A DNA stretch of 64,000 nt, from NCBI GenBank assembly GCA_910579725.1, contig CAJTUD010000007.1, positions 10,595 through 74,594 on the forward strand, written 5' to 3'. The position numbers and the translations under genes are program-made. How positions within the stretch are numbered: position 1 is the first letter of the stretch; every line of letters begins with the position of its first letter. The DNA comes from an uncultured Oscillospiraceae bacterium (GTDB taxonomy: Bacteria > Bacillota > Clostridia > Oscillospirales > Oscillospiraceae). Positions 41,146 to 49,713 of the stretch are shown in pieces. Under the pieces are notes generated by a model, which worked only from the letters and a program-made list of their open reading frames with translations, was not told the origin of the DNA and ran no database searches.

Positions 41146-42417
41146 GTGAACGAATCAAAAAAGGGCCGGCAGCCTCTTGCCGACTGCGTTTTTCGCCCGC
41201 TGGCAGCGGGAGGGTTGATTCTCTGCGCTGCTTTTACCGCCGCAGCTGCCGCCGCCGTCTACCCGTCTGCGCGGGAGGCTGCCTGTCTCGGCTGGCTGGT
41301 GCTGGGCGCGGGGACGGTTTTTGTTCTGGTGGGGGGAGGGGTTCTATGGCTGCTCCGCTCTGTCTGTCAACGTTACCTGTCGCCTGTGGCGCAGGCTGCC
41401 ACAGCTGCCGCCCAGGCCGCCGCCGGGGATCACTCCGCGGCGCTTTCCTCGATTCCCCGTACCTGCGAGGAAGTCGCACTGCTGCTGGACGCGGCGGAAA
41501 ATATGGGGAATCACCGCGCCGGATGCCTGCTTGAAATGGAGGGCGTGCTGCGGCGGATGGGGGACGGGGATCTTTCCGCCCGGCTGCCCTGCGGAAAGGG
41601 AGCGGAGTGCGGAGGCGCCTGCGGCGCATTGGAAGGTATGGCCCAGAGGCTCCGGGGAGCCGTCGGTTCCGTCCGCAGTGCGCTGGGGCAGTTGATAGGC
41701 CAGCTGGACGGGTTGGAGCAGGATATGCGCCGCCTGTCCCAGAGCGGGCAGGACCGCCGGCAGGATCGGGAGGACATGGCCCGCTCCATGGAGCGCTTGA
41801 GCAAGCGGCTTCAGAACCGGGCGGAGGGTGCTCAGGCGGTCAGCGGGGGCGCGGAAGAGCTCTGCCGGTATCTGGAGGACTATGGCAGGCGAATAGAAGA
41901 GCTGACCCGGTCTGTGGAGCGGATCAGCGACTGTGCCGCAGGGGCTGGAACTATCGTCAAAACCATGGAATCCACTGCGTTTCAATGCAGCGTTCTGGCC
42001 CGGACCGCCTATACGGAGGCTGCCGGAGCGGGAATCAATGGGAAAGGCTTTGCCGTTGTGGCCAGCGAGATGCGAGTGCTGGCCTCCCGCAGCGCTCAGG
42101 CGGCTCAGGAAGCCGCCGCCATGATGGAGGAGATGGAGCGTACCATCCGGGAGGGTTCCGCCCTGACCGCAAAGGCTTCCCGGGAACTCTGGGGTGTTTC
42201 CGGCAGCAGCGAGGAGCTGCGCCGCCGGGCTGCCGGAGCAGCGCAGGAGGCCAGGGAGGTCAGGGAGGAGCAGAAAGCTGTCTGTCAGGCTGCGAGGTTT
42301 TCCGCCAGAGAGGAGGAGAATCAACTGCTGGCCGCTCGCGCCGCCGCGTCCGCATCCATCCTGAAGGAACGCGCCGGGCGGCTCCGGGAGACGCTGCGGG
42401 TGTTTCGGCTGAGCTGA
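41146..42417 (+). CDS. Degenerate methyl-accepting-chemoreceptor-like protein
   Basis: 423 residues, GTG start behind GAGGGGGCAG. Two N-terminal membrane helices (about 18-42 and 47-70) without a sizeable extracellular sensor, a HAMP-like linker, then a long coiled coil. The receptor tip, normally QTNLLALNAAIEAARAGE, reads QCSVLARTAYTEAAGAGI, followed by a well-kept GKGFAVVASEMRVLASRS. The CheA/CheW contact residues are therefore altered. No che or flagellar genes are in the window. It may be a non-chemotactic signalling or scaffold protein. A terminator follows. Confidence 0.75.
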   Translation: MNESKKGRQPLADCVFRPLAAGGLILCAAFTAAAAAAVYPSAREAACLGWLVLGAGTVFVLVGGGVLWLLRSVCQRYLSPVAQAATAAAQAAAGDHSAALSSIPRTCEEVALLLDAAENMGNHRAGCLLEMEGVLRRMGDGDLSARLPCGKGAECGGACGALEGMAQRLRGAVGSVRSALGQLIGQLDGLEQDMRRLSQSGQDRRQDREDMARSMERLSKRLQNRAEGAQAVSGGAEELCRYLEDYGRRIEELTRSVERISDCAAGAGTIVKTMESTAFQCSVLARTAYTEAAGAGINGKGFAVVASEMRVLASRSAQAAQEAAAMMEEMERTIREGSALTAKASRELWGVSGSSEELRRRAAGAAQEAREVREEQKAVCQAARFSAREEENQLLAARAAASASILKERAGRLRETLRVFRLS

Positions 42418-42493
42418 TGCTTTGCTGTGTTTTTGATCAAAGAGCAGCATAATTTTTCTTCGGGAAAGAATCATGATGTCCCGTAGACTGCGG

Positions 42494-42523
42494 GACCCCG
42501 GCGCACACACGCCGGGGTCTTTT
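42494..42523 (+). terminator. Terminator after the chemoreceptor-like gene
   Basis: GACCCCGGCG (42494-42503), loop CACACA, CGCCGGGGTC (42510-42519), TTTT. It lies between this gene and the converging asd gene. Confidence 0.8.
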
Positions 42524-42531
42524 GCACCCTG

Positions 42532-43614
42532 TCAGATGTAGTTTTCCGCGCACAGCAGTTCCGCCAGCAGTACCGCGCCGCCGGCCGCGCCGCGCAGTGT
42601 ATTGTGGCTGAGACAGACAAACTTGTAATCGTACTGTGTGTCGGGCCGCAGACGGCCCACGGATACCGCCATGCCGCGTTCAAGCATTCGGTCCAGACGG
42701 GTCTGGGGACGGTCGGACTCCTCGAAATAGTGGAGAAACTGCTTGGGGGCGGAGGGGAGACTCAGCTCCTGGGCGCGGCCGGAGAAATTGGCCCAATCGG
42801 CCTTGATCTCCTCCATGGAAGGCTTGTGGCCCTCCTGGAACTTCATGAAGCAGGCAGCCATGTGGCCGTCCTGGCACGCCACCCGGAAGCACTGGGCGGT
42901 GATGGCCGGGGACTGGGCCAGGGTCAATTTACCGTCTGCCACCGTACCCCACAGCTTCATGGGCTCCCGCTCGCTCTTCTCCTCCTCGCCGCCGATGTAA
43001 GGGATGCAGTTGTCTGCCATCTCCGGCCAGCGCTCAAAGGTTTTTCCAGCGCCGGAAATGGCCTGATATGTACACACCAGTGCCCGGTCCAGACCGTATT
43101 TCCGCAGAGGATGGAGCGCGGGAACGTAGGACTGGAGGGAGCAGTTGGATTTCACAGCAATAAAGCCCCGCTTGGTACCCAGGCGTTTGCGCTGGGCGTC
43201 AATGAGGCGGATGTGGTCTGCGTTGATCTCCGGGACCACCATGGGAACATCCTCAGTCCAGCGGTGGGCGCTGTTGTTGGACACCACGGGGCATTCCAGA
43301 CGGGCGTACCGTTCCTCCAGAGCCTGGATCTCCTCTTTTTTCATATCCACGGCGCAAAAAACAAAATCCACCATGGCGGCCAGCTTCTCCGCATCGGCGC
43401 CGGCGTCCATGACCACCAGATTTTTCGCCTCCTGGGGCATGGGAGCTTCCATGGCCCACCGGCCCGCCACGGCCTCCTCGTAGGTCTTTCCGGCGCTGCG
43501 TGCGCTGGCTGCCACAGCGGTGAGCCGGAACCAGGGATGCCCTTCCATCAATGTAACAAAACGCTGGCCCACCATCCCGGTGCAGCCGATGATCCCAACG
43601 CGATACTCCTTCAT
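42532..43614 (-). CDS. asd: Aspartate-semialdehyde dehydrogenase
   Basis: 360 residues from ATG 43614 (CTGGAGG 9 bases upstream); a longer frame to 43764 overlaps the divergent promoter and is rejected. NADP motif GCTGMVG (10-16), nucleophile Cys158 in KSNCSLQ, and GAGKTF. This is the archaeal/fungal-type ASADH subgroup seen in many Clostridia. It makes aspartate semialdehyde for lysine, diaminopimelate, threonine and methionine. It stands alone; I see no lysine riboswitch in the short leader. Confidence 0.93.
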   Translation of the reverse strand: MKEYRVGIIGCTGMVGQRFVTLMEGHPWFRLTAVAASARSAGKTYEEAVAGRWAMEAPMPQEAKNLVVMDAGADAEKLAAMVDFVFCAVDMKKEEIQALEERYARLECPVVSNNSAHRWTEDVPMVVPEINADHIRLIDAQRKRLGTKRGFIAVKSNCSLQSYVPALHPLRKYGLDRALVCTYQAISGAGKTFERWPEMADNCIPYIGGEEEKSEREPMKLWGTVADGKLTLAQSPAITAQCFRVACQDGHMAACFMKFQEGHKPSMEEIKADWANFSGRAQELSLPSAPKQFLHYFEESDRPQTRLDRMLERGMAVSVGRLRPDTQYDYKFVCLSHNTLRGAAGGAVLLAELLCAENYI

Positions 43615-43674
43615 GATAAAAACCTCCAGCAGAAATTGGCAGGGGCAGAAGAGGGAAAACTGTCGAATCCTGGG

Positions 43675-43703
43675 TTGAAAAATTCCCCGACCCCGTGTAT
43701 ACT
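43675..43703 (+). promoter_or_regulatory. Promoter of the SpoIID-like gene
   Basis: TTGAAA (43675-43680), 17-base spacer, TATACT (43698-43703). Start near 43710, at the base of the hairpin that follows. Confidence 0.65.
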
Positions 43704-43713
43704 GTAACATGAT

Positions 43714-43760
43714 ATGTGGTCCCCTGATGGGACGTACCGTATTTTCATACCACATTTTTT
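43714..43760 (+). promoter_or_regulatory. Leader hairpin with U tract (possible attenuator)
   Basis: ATGTGGT (43714-43720) pairs with ACCACAT (43749-43755), followed by TTTTT; inside, GTCCC and GGGAC can pair around a CTGAT loop. It occupies the first 45 nt of the predicted mRNA, ahead of ATG 43799. Confidence 0.45.
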
Positions 43761-43798
43761 GCACCGTGTCAACCGTTTTCGCCCCTTATGGAGGTATC

Positions 43799-45481
43799 AT
43801 GAAGAAGTTTTTATGTACTTTTTTTCTTTGTATGCTGACTGCGGTCACTTTGACCGCTTCTGCCTTTGCCGCGGAGGACATTATCAAGGCCGGTCTCTAT
43901 TTCGGCAGCGAGGCGCTTTATTCCGCCAACTTGGAAAACTACGAAGGCTCCGGCTATTTTCTGGGATGGTTTGATGAGGACACCCGGGAATTTACCAGAA
44001 TCGGTGCACTGGCGGAAACCGCCATCTCCATGACTGCCGACAGCACCATTTACCGCAGCGGAAAGACCTGCTCCCCTGCCAGATCCGCGCAGACGGATGG
44101 AGTGATCGGCGGCTATCATGTGCAGCTGCGGGAGGAATTCCCATCCTTTGACGAGGCTGCTTACGCTGCGGAGCAGCTGCCCGGCGCGTTTCCGGCGTTT
44201 ATCAACAACGTTTACCGGGTCCGTATGGGCAGCTTTGTCTCCCGGGAGGAGGCGGAGGTTGCCGCGGCCACCTACTCCACCCGCAGCTGGCTGGATCGGT
44301 ACGGCATGAACCGGGCGGTTTCCGGAGATGTGATATCCCCCAGCGCCACCGGCGTGACGGTGACTGTCACGGGTACGGATCAAGTTTTGTTCGAGTTTGA
44401 CTGCTCCGGCGCAAAGAGCCTGGGGATTCAGCCCAACGCCGGGGCGGGGAAGGCCCAGACCTGGTTTAAGGGATATCGCTGGTACGGCGCCTTCGAGTAC
44501 CGCCGGAGCACCGGAGGCAACCTGAATGTTATCAATGTGGTGTCTCTGGACGACTATGTCCGGGGGGTGCTGCCCTATGAGATGAGCCCCGTGTGGCCGC
44601 TGGAGGCGCTGAAGGCCCAGGCAGTCTGTGCCCGGACCTATGCTTTGCTGCCCAGCAAGCATTATGACAGTTACCGCTTTGATGTGTGCAACACCACAGA
44701 CTGTCAGGTCTATCAGGGCGTCAATCTGGCCAGCAGCGTGACGGATCAGGCGGTGCAGGAGACGGCAGGAATTGTGGCCCGTTATGAAGGAAAGTACGCG
44801 GAAACCTACTATTGCTCTGCCAACGGCGGCGCTTCCGAGTCTTCGGAGAACGTGTGGTCCCATCCGGTGCCCTATCTGGTGGGGAAGGAGGACCCCTATG
44901 AGAAGCTTACCAGCATTCCGGATTACCAGTATACCATTACATACACTTACAGCCAGCTGACCAGCCGCCTGAAGGAAAAGGGCCACGCCATCGGTCAGGT
45001 ATCCTCCGCCTATGTCTCCAAAACCACCCCTACTGGAAATGTGGCGGAGATCACCTTCCGGGATACTGCGGGAAAGACGGTGGTCCTGACAAAGGAGGCT
45101 TGCCGCTGGACGCTGGATACCAAGAGCATGCGCTTTATGATTTCCGGCGGCGGCAGCGGCGGAGGGGGGTGGGCGGTCAACCGCTCCGGCGCTGTTTTGT
45201 CCAGCCTCAGCGATGCCTATACCGTTTCCGGTAAAGGACTGGTAGGCATCTTCGGCGGGGGGACCGCTTATGCAATCACTTCCTCCGGGACCTCCGTTCT
45301 TCCGCCGGCGGCGGGAACCGCCGGGACGGGAAACGGAATTACCATCACCGGTACCGGCTGGGGCCACGGCGTAGGCATGAGCCAATATGGGGCCAAGGCC
45401 ATGGCGGAGCAGGGGTATACTTATGAGGATATTCTGCTATTCTACTATACGGGGATCACGCTGGAAAGGATTGTCCCTTAG
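43799..45481 (+). CDS. SpoIID/LytB-domain secreted protein
   Basis: 560 residues from ATG 43799 (GGAGG 6 bases upstream). Signal peptide at residues 1-24 (FLCTFFLCMLTAVTL, cleavage after AFA). Residues about 105-165 resemble a SPOR peptidoglycan-binding module (YHVQLREEF, YRVRMGSFVSREEAE). The SpoIID catalytic domain follows: SLDDYVRGVLPYEMSPVWPLEALKAQ in part, ARTYAL, CDCQVYQG-like DCQVYQG, and the C-terminal GTGWGHGVGMSQYGA. SpoIID enzymes are lytic transglycosylases acting on denuded glycan in spore engulfment; LytB-type relatives enhance amidases. Which role applies is unclear. Confidence 0.85.
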   Translation: MKKFLCTFFLCMLTAVTLTASAFAAEDIIKAGLYFGSEALYSANLENYEGSGYFLGWFDEDTREFTRIGALAETAISMTADSTIYRSGKTCSPARSAQTDGVIGGYHVQLREEFPSFDEAAYAAEQLPGAFPAFINNVYRVRMGSFVSREEAEVAAATYSTRSWLDRYGMNRAVSGDVISPSATGVTVTVTGTDQVLFEFDCSGAKSLGIQPNAGAGKAQTWFKGYRWYGAFEYRRSTGGNLNVINVVSLDDYVRGVLPYEMSPVWPLEALKAQAVCARTYALLPSKHYDSYRFDVCNTTDCQVYQGVNLASSVTDQAVQETAGIVARYEGKYAETYYCSANGGASESSENVWSHPVPYLVGKEDPYEKLTSIPDYQYTITYTYSQLTSRLKEKGHAIGQVSSAYVSKTTPTGNVAEITFRDTAGKTVVLTKEACRWTLDTKSMRFMISGGGSGGGGWAVNRSGAVLSSLSDAYTVSGKGLVGIFGGGTAYAITSSGTSVLPPAAGTAGTGNGITITGTGWGHGVGMSQYGAKAMAEQGYTYEDILLFYYTGITLERIVP

Positions 45482-45498
45482 GAGGTGGAAAACGTCCG

Positions 45499-45903
45499 AT
45501 GACAGAATATCGCAAATTTGGAGCAGCAGGGCTGTCCCGTGTGCGGGCGCTGTACGAGGATTCCGGATGGCTGGCCTATCTGGGCGCTCCGGACAAACTG
45601 GCGCGGGCCTTTGCCGGATCTCTTTTCGTTCTCGGTGCCTTTCGGGATGGTGTATTGATAGGGTTTATCCGGTGCGTAGGAGATGGAGAGCATATCGTCT
45701 ACGTACAGGATCTGATCGTGGACAAGGCGTACCGGCGTCAAGGGATCGGGAGAACTTTGCTGCGGAAGGCGAGGGAAACATACCGGCATGTCCGTACGTT
45801 TCTTCTGATAACAGATGCCTCTGATGAGAACGCCAATGCTTTTTATCAAACCATCAAAATGAAATCCTGTGAGGATGCAGGGCTGACCGGTTATCTTGGG
45901 TAA
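45499..45903 (+). CDS. GNAT-family N-acetyltransferase
   Basis: 134 residues. Acetyl-CoA motif A reads VQDLIVDKAYRRQGIGRTLL. No substrate clue. It lies between the SpoIID-like gene and queA and ends inside the region just upstream of the queA ribosome site. One of five GNAT genes or fragments in this 64-kb window. Confidence 0.82.
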   Translation: MTEYRKFGAAGLSRVRALYEDSGWLAYLGAPDKLARAFAGSLFVLGAFRDGVLIGFIRCVGDGEHIVYVQDLIVDKAYRRQGIGRTLLRKARETYRHVRTFLLITDASDENANAFYQTIKMKSCEDAGLTGYLG

Positions 45904-45928
45904 GAGCAGCTCTGGAAAGGAAGCGCCA

Positions 45929-46969
45929 TTGAAAACACATGATTTTTACTACGATCTTCCCCCCGAGCTCATTGCCCAGACTCCCATTGAGCGCCGGGAC
46001 GCCTCCCGGCTGCTGGCTCTGGACAAAGCGGCAGGAACGTGGGAGCACCGGCATTTTTATGAGCTGCCTTCGCTGCTGCGTCCGGGGGACTGCCTGATTA
46101 TGAACGACTCCCGGGTGCTGCCTGCCCGGCTGCTGGGCAGCCGGGTGGGGAAGGACGGGACTTTGGGCGGAGCCTGCGAGGTGCTGCTGCTCATCGACCG
46201 GGGGGAAAATGTCTGGGAGTGTCTGGTGCGTCCGGGGAAGAAGCTGCGCACCGGCGCAAGAGTGTCTTTTGGAACCACCGGAGAGCTGACGGGAGAAATT
46301 TTAGGCGAAGTGGGGGGGGGCAACCGGCTGGTCCGCTTTGCTTGCCAGGGAATTTTCCTGGAGGTGCTGGAACGGCTGGGGAGAATGCCCCTGCCGCCCT
46401 ATATCAAAGCGGAGCTTCAGGACCGGGAGCGGTATCAGACGGTGTACTCCCGGGTGTCCGGCTCCGCCGCCGCGCCTACGGCGGGACTGCATTTTACGCA
46501 GGAACTGATAGAGGAGATCTGTGCTCTGGGCGTGAATATCGGCTATGTGACTCTGCACGTTGGTCTGGGAACCTTCCGCCCGGTGAAGGAGGAGGAAATT
46601 GCCGATCATGACATGCACAGTGAATATTGTGTGATTTCCCAGGAAACGGCAGATCTGATTAACCGGACCAAGGCTGGGGGAGGGAGGGTGATCTGCGTGG
46701 GCACCACCTCCTGCCGGACTGTTGAAAGCTGGGCGGATGAATCGGGATATTTGGAGGCAAAGGCCGGATGGACCAATATTTTTATCTATCCGGGCTACAA
46801 GTTCAAGGTGCTCGACGGGCTGATTACCAATTTTCACCTGCCGGAGAGCACGCTGATTATGCTGGTGTCCGCGCTGGCGGGCCGGGAGAGGGTGCTGAAG
46901 GCTTATGAAGAGGCCGTGAGGGAACGGTACCGGTTCTTCTCCTTTGGGGATGCGATGTTTATTTATTAA
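45929..46969 (+). CDS. queA: tRNA preQ1 ribosyltransferase-isomerase QueA
   Basis: 346 residues from TTG 45929, with GGAAAGGAAG 6 bases upstream; the family begins with this K-x-x-DF-Y-DLP pattern (KTHDFYYDLPPELIAQ). It converts 7-aminomethyl-7-deazaguanine in tRNA to epoxyqueuosine using the ribose of SAM. Conserved NDSRVLPARL, PPYIK, YQTVYS, PTAGLHFT and LHVGLGTF are present. It is in the queuosine group with tgt. Two small genes lie between them. Confidence 0.94.
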   Translation: MKTHDFYYDLPPELIAQTPIERRDASRLLALDKAAGTWEHRHFYELPSLLRPGDCLIMNDSRVLPARLLGSRVGKDGTLGGACEVLLLIDRGENVWECLVRPGKKLRTGARVSFGTTGELTGEILGEVGGGNRLVRFACQGIFLEVLERLGRMPLPPYIKAELQDRERYQTVYSRVSGSAAAPTAGLHFTQELIEEICALGVNIGYVTLHVGLGTFRPVKEEEIADHDMHSEYCVISQETADLINRTKAGGGRVICVGTTSCRTVESWADESGYLEAKAGWTNIFIYPGYKFKVLDGLITNFHLPESTLIMLVSALAGRERVLKAYEEAVRERYRFFSFGDAMFIY

Positions 46970-46981
46970 GGAGGTTCTATT

Positions 46982-47209
46982 ATGCTCTCGCTTCTGAAAG
47001 GCCATGTCAGCGATGCGGCGGCACCGTTTATCTTTGTGGCGCTGTTTCTGATCATTGGCGGCGCAGCTTTGTGGCTGACGCCCCGTCTGGCCAGATGGAT
47101 GGATGAAAGGGCCGCCGCCCATAAGGGATATTATGACGGCATGCTCACCGAGGACCCCAACGAGACTGCGGAGGAAGAGGGGGAGAAGCCGGATGAAAAA
47201 GCTTCGTGA
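46982..47209 (+). CDS. Small single-pass membrane protein in the que operon
   Basis: 75 residues, ATG behind AAGGAGG. One membrane helix (about 14-34, AAPFIFVALFLIIGGAAL), then a basic-acidic cytoplasmic tail rich in Glu. Position between queA and tgt is where other bacteria keep yajC close by, but sequence similarity to YajC is not convincing. Function unknown. Confidence 0.65.
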   Translation: MLSLLKGHVSDAAAPFIFVALFLIIGGAALWLTPRLARWMDERAAAHKGYYDGMLTEDPNETAEEEGEKPDEKAS

Positions 47210-47330
47210 TCTGCTCAATACCGGGTCCAGGCCGGAGGCGCTGGCGGGCGCGGCGGAAGGAGTGCGCAAAAGCCTCCCGCCCCCGGAGCGAAAGGCGGAA
47301 CGGAAATCCTGGTTCCGCGCTTTGCGGTGA
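47193..47330 (+). CDS. Possible 45-residue small protein
   Basis: ATG 47193 to TGA 47330, overlapping the end of the preceding membrane-protein gene by 17 bases. GAGGGGGAG ends about 7 bases upstream of the ATG. The product begins MKKLRDLLNTGSRPEAL and ends KSWFRALR; it is basic with no membrane segment. The overlap and ribosome site support translation. It has no recognised family. Confidence 0.5.
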   Translation: MKKLRDLLNTGSRPEALAGAAEGVRKSLPPPERKAERKSWFRALR

Positions 47331-47410
47331 GAGTCAGACGCAGGCAAGCGTTCTTTTTGAGACTTTTTCTGAAGAAAAAGTGGAAGTTACACAAAGTAAA
47401 GGAGCAGTCT

Positions 47411-48544
47411 ATGTTCAAGGTCATCAAACAGGAGGGCCGCGCCCGGCGGGGACAGTTTTCCTGTGCCCACGGCGGGACGGTACAGACGCCCGTCTTCATG
47501 AACGTCGGTACACAGGGGGCCATCAAAGGCGCGGTCAGCGCCCTTGATCTGAAGGATCTCAAATGTCAGATTGAGCTGAGCAACACCTACCATCTTCACC
47601 TCCGGCCCGGGGATCATGTGGTGCGGGAGCTGGGCGGGCTTCACAAAATGATGAATTGGGATGGGCCTATTCTGACGGATTCCGGCGGCTTCCAGGTGTT
47701 TTCCCTGGCAGGACTGCGGAAGATCACGGAGGAGGGCGTCACGTTTGCTTCTCATATCGACGGCCGGAGAATCTTCATGGGGCCGGAGGAGTCCATGCGG
47801 ATTCAGTCCAATCTGGGCAGCGACGTGGCCATGGCCTTCGACGAGTGCGTGGAAAACCCCGCGCCTTACGACTATGTGAAGCAGTCCTGTCAGAGGACGG
47901 TGAGATGGCTCTGGCGGTGCAAGGAGGAGCACGAGCGGTTAAACGCCCTGCCGGACTGTGTTAATCCGGGACAGATGCTCTTTGGCATCAATCAAGGCGG
48001 CACTTATGAAGATCTGCGGATCTGGAGCATGCAGGAGAGCGCGAAGGTGAACTGCGACGGTTACGGGATCGGCGGGCTGGCGGTCGGGGAGGAAACGGAG
48101 GTCATGTACCGCATTCTGGATGTGGTGCTGCCCTATGCGCCGGAGGACAAGCCCCGGTATCTCATGGGAGTGGGCACGCCATCCAATATTGTAGAGAGCG
48201 TCTGGCGGGGAGTGGATTTCTTTGACTGCGTCATGCCCGCCCGGAATGCCCGGCATGGGAAGCTTTTTACCTGGAGTGGAAGCCTGAATATCAAAAACGA
48301 GAAATATAAGACGGATGAGCGCCCCATTGAGCCGGGCTGCGGCTGCCCCGCCTGCCGGAACTTTTCCAGGGCATATCTCCGGCACCTTTTCAAAGCGGAG
48401 GAGATGCTGGCCATGCGTCTGGCGGTGATGCACAACCTGTGGTTCTACAACACGCTGATGGAGCGGATCCGGGAGGCGCTGGACGCGGGAGCGTATGGCT
48501 CCTTCCGGGAGGAATACAGCCGGAAGCTGGGAGAGCGGGTGTGA
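47411..48544 (+). CDS. tgt: tRNA-guanine transglycosylase
   Basis: 377 residues from ATG 47411 (AAAGGAG upstream). It exchanges guanine-34 of GUN tRNAs for preQ1. Family features: MNVGTQGAIKG, SNTYHLHLRPGD, DSGGFQVFSL with the Asp, FGINQGG, the nucleophile region DCVMPARNARHG and the zinc site CGCPAC with a downstream His. With queA it completes the tRNA-based part of queuosine synthesis; preQ1 genes are not in the window. Confidence 0.95.
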   Translation: MFKVIKQEGRARRGQFSCAHGGTVQTPVFMNVGTQGAIKGAVSALDLKDLKCQIELSNTYHLHLRPGDHVVRELGGLHKMMNWDGPILTDSGGFQVFSLAGLRKITEEGVTFASHIDGRRIFMGPEESMRIQSNLGSDVAMAFDECVENPAPYDYVKQSCQRTVRWLWRCKEEHERLNALPDCVNPGQMLFGINQGGTYEDLRIWSMQESAKVNCDGYGIGGLAVGEETEVMYRILDVVLPYAPEDKPRYLMGVGTPSNIVESVWRGVDFFDCVMPARNARHGKLFTWSGSLNIKNEKYKTDERPIEPGCGCPACRNFSRAYLRHLFKAEEMLAMRLAVMHNLWFYNTLMERIREALDAGAYGSFREEYSRKLGERV

Positions 48545-48636
48545 TACTTTTTCTTGGAGGCAACGTGCCGGGAAAAATTTGGCCCGCTTTTCAAACAGAC
48601 TCTGGGCATTTTTTTGTAAATCTGTCGAAAAAGTTC

Positions 48637-48665
48637 TTGCTTTTTTCTTTCTGTTGTGATATCCT
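48637..48665 (+). promoter_or_regulatory. rplS promoter and leader
   Basis: TTGCTT (48637-48642), 17-base spacer, TATCCT (48660-48665). The roughly 95-base leader contains a GC-rich hairpin, GGAGC (48697-48701) / GCTCC (48719-48723), which may be an autoregulatory L19 leader; that last point is a guess. Confidence 0.55.
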
Positions 48666-48767
48666 ATCATGGCAATAAAGGGCGGTCCTCTGTCAAGGAG
48701 CGGCGCGAGACGCGGCCGGCTCCGTCCAAATTGTTAAGAACGCCTATATATCAGGAGGAAATATTCC

Positions 48768-49106
48768 ATGGATCTCATCAAAGAGCTGACCAAATCTCAG
48801 ATCAAGGAAATGCCCGAAGTCCTGGTGGGCGACACCGTGAAGGTGCATGTCAAGGTCAAGGAAGGTACCCGTGAGCGCATCCAGGTCTATGAGGGTACCG
48901 TCATCGCCAAGAAGCATGGCGGCATTGAGGAGACGATCACCGTCCGCCGCGTATCTTACGGCATCGGCGTGGAGAAGGTGTTCCCGCTGCATTCTCCCAC
49001 CATTGACAAGATCGAGGTTGTCCGTCACGGCGTCGTGCGCCGGGCCAAGCTGTACTACCTGCGCGACCGCGTGGGCAAGGCCGCCAAGGTTCGCGAGAAG
49101 CTCTGA
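48768..49106 (+). CDS. rplS: Ribosomal protein bL19
   Basis: 112 residues, normal length. Family features: VGDTVKVHVKVKEGTRERIQ, YEGTVIAKKHGG, ETITVRRVSYGIGVE, HSPTIDKIEVVRHG and RRAKLYYLRDRVGKAA. It sits at the interface of the two subunits. AGGAGG precedes ATG. In many bacteria it follows trmD; here it is a separate single-gene unit with its own promoter and terminator. Confidence 0.97.
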   Translation: MDLIKELTKSQIKEMPEVLVGDTVKVHVKVKEGTRERIQVYEGTVIAKKHGGIEETITVRRVSYGIGVEKVFPLHSPTIDKIEVVRHGVVRRAKLYYLRDRVGKAAKVREKL

Positions 49107-49112
49107 TAACGC

Positions 49113-49150
49113 AAAAAGTTCCGGCAGGCGTGAGCCTGCCGGACTTTTTT
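49113..49150 (+). terminator. rplS terminator
   Basis: AAAAAGTTCCGGCAGGC (49113-49129), loop GTGA, GCCTGCCGGACTTTTTT (49134-49150). Strong stem with U tract. Confidence 0.9.
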
Positions 49151-49222
49151 ACGCTGTCAGGGGGGAAGCGGAGGGGATTCCGCCGCCCGGCGGCGGGAAC
49201 GGGGGTGCGGCAGGCGGTTTCG

Positions 49223-49698
49223 TTAGAGATGGCAGATCATCCTGTAGCGGCTGGCCATGGTTCCGTCTGACATTTGCTCTTTTAGCGCTTCTGCGATGGC
49301 GAAACCGCACTTCGCATAGCATTTCTGTGCCGCCAGATTGTCTTGGTTTGTAAACAGCTGGACAGATGTTATCCCTTGGGATTTTAGATGCTCCAGGATC
49401 CATTTTACCACATACGAACCAGTTGATGAGCAGGCATGAGAGCCGCCATTTTCAGAAATGCCGTGTGACTGTCTGCCAGCAGGCCGTTTACCGCGAACCA
49501 GCCCACAGGTTGTCCGCTGCTGAAAACAATATACCCCTCTTCGTCTGCATCCTCGTTCCAAGAGGAGACAGCTTCTTCCCAATCCCGTTTTTCCGTAGGG
49601 ACTTCGTTTAAGGCTTTCATAACGGAGGGATTGTTCATCAACTGAAACAGGAATTTAGCGTCCTGAACGGTGACAGGTTTGATCTCAATATTTCCCAT
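49223..49698 (-). pseudogene. Frameshifted GNAT acetyltransferase
   Basis: Two halves of one acetyltransferase lie in different frames. The first, from ATG 49698, reads MGNIEIKPVTVQDAKFLF and on to AFLKMAALMPAHQ before stopping at 49405. The second continues as TGSYVVKWILEHLKSQG and ends at 49223 with SRYRMICHL. A one-base change near 49430 would join them, but the acetyl-CoA loop would still lack its RGKG-type residues, so more than one lesion is present. Therefore a decayed gene is more likely than a sequencing slip. Confidence 0.75.
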
Positions 49699-49713
49699 AA
49701 GATGCCGCCCTCT

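Noticed and set aside
43615..43764. Longer asd with 50 extra N-terminal residues
   Set aside because: The extra part has no similarity to the family, contains the divergent promoter region, and ATG 43614 has a good ribosome site.
47331..47410. preQ1 riboswitch upstream of tgt
   Set aside because: The short gap shows no preQ1 aptamer consensus and tgt lies inside an operon.
49223..49698. Programmed frameshift joining the two GNAT halves
   Set aside because: No slippery heptamer or downstream structure is evident, and the joined protein would still lack part of the acetyl-CoA loop.
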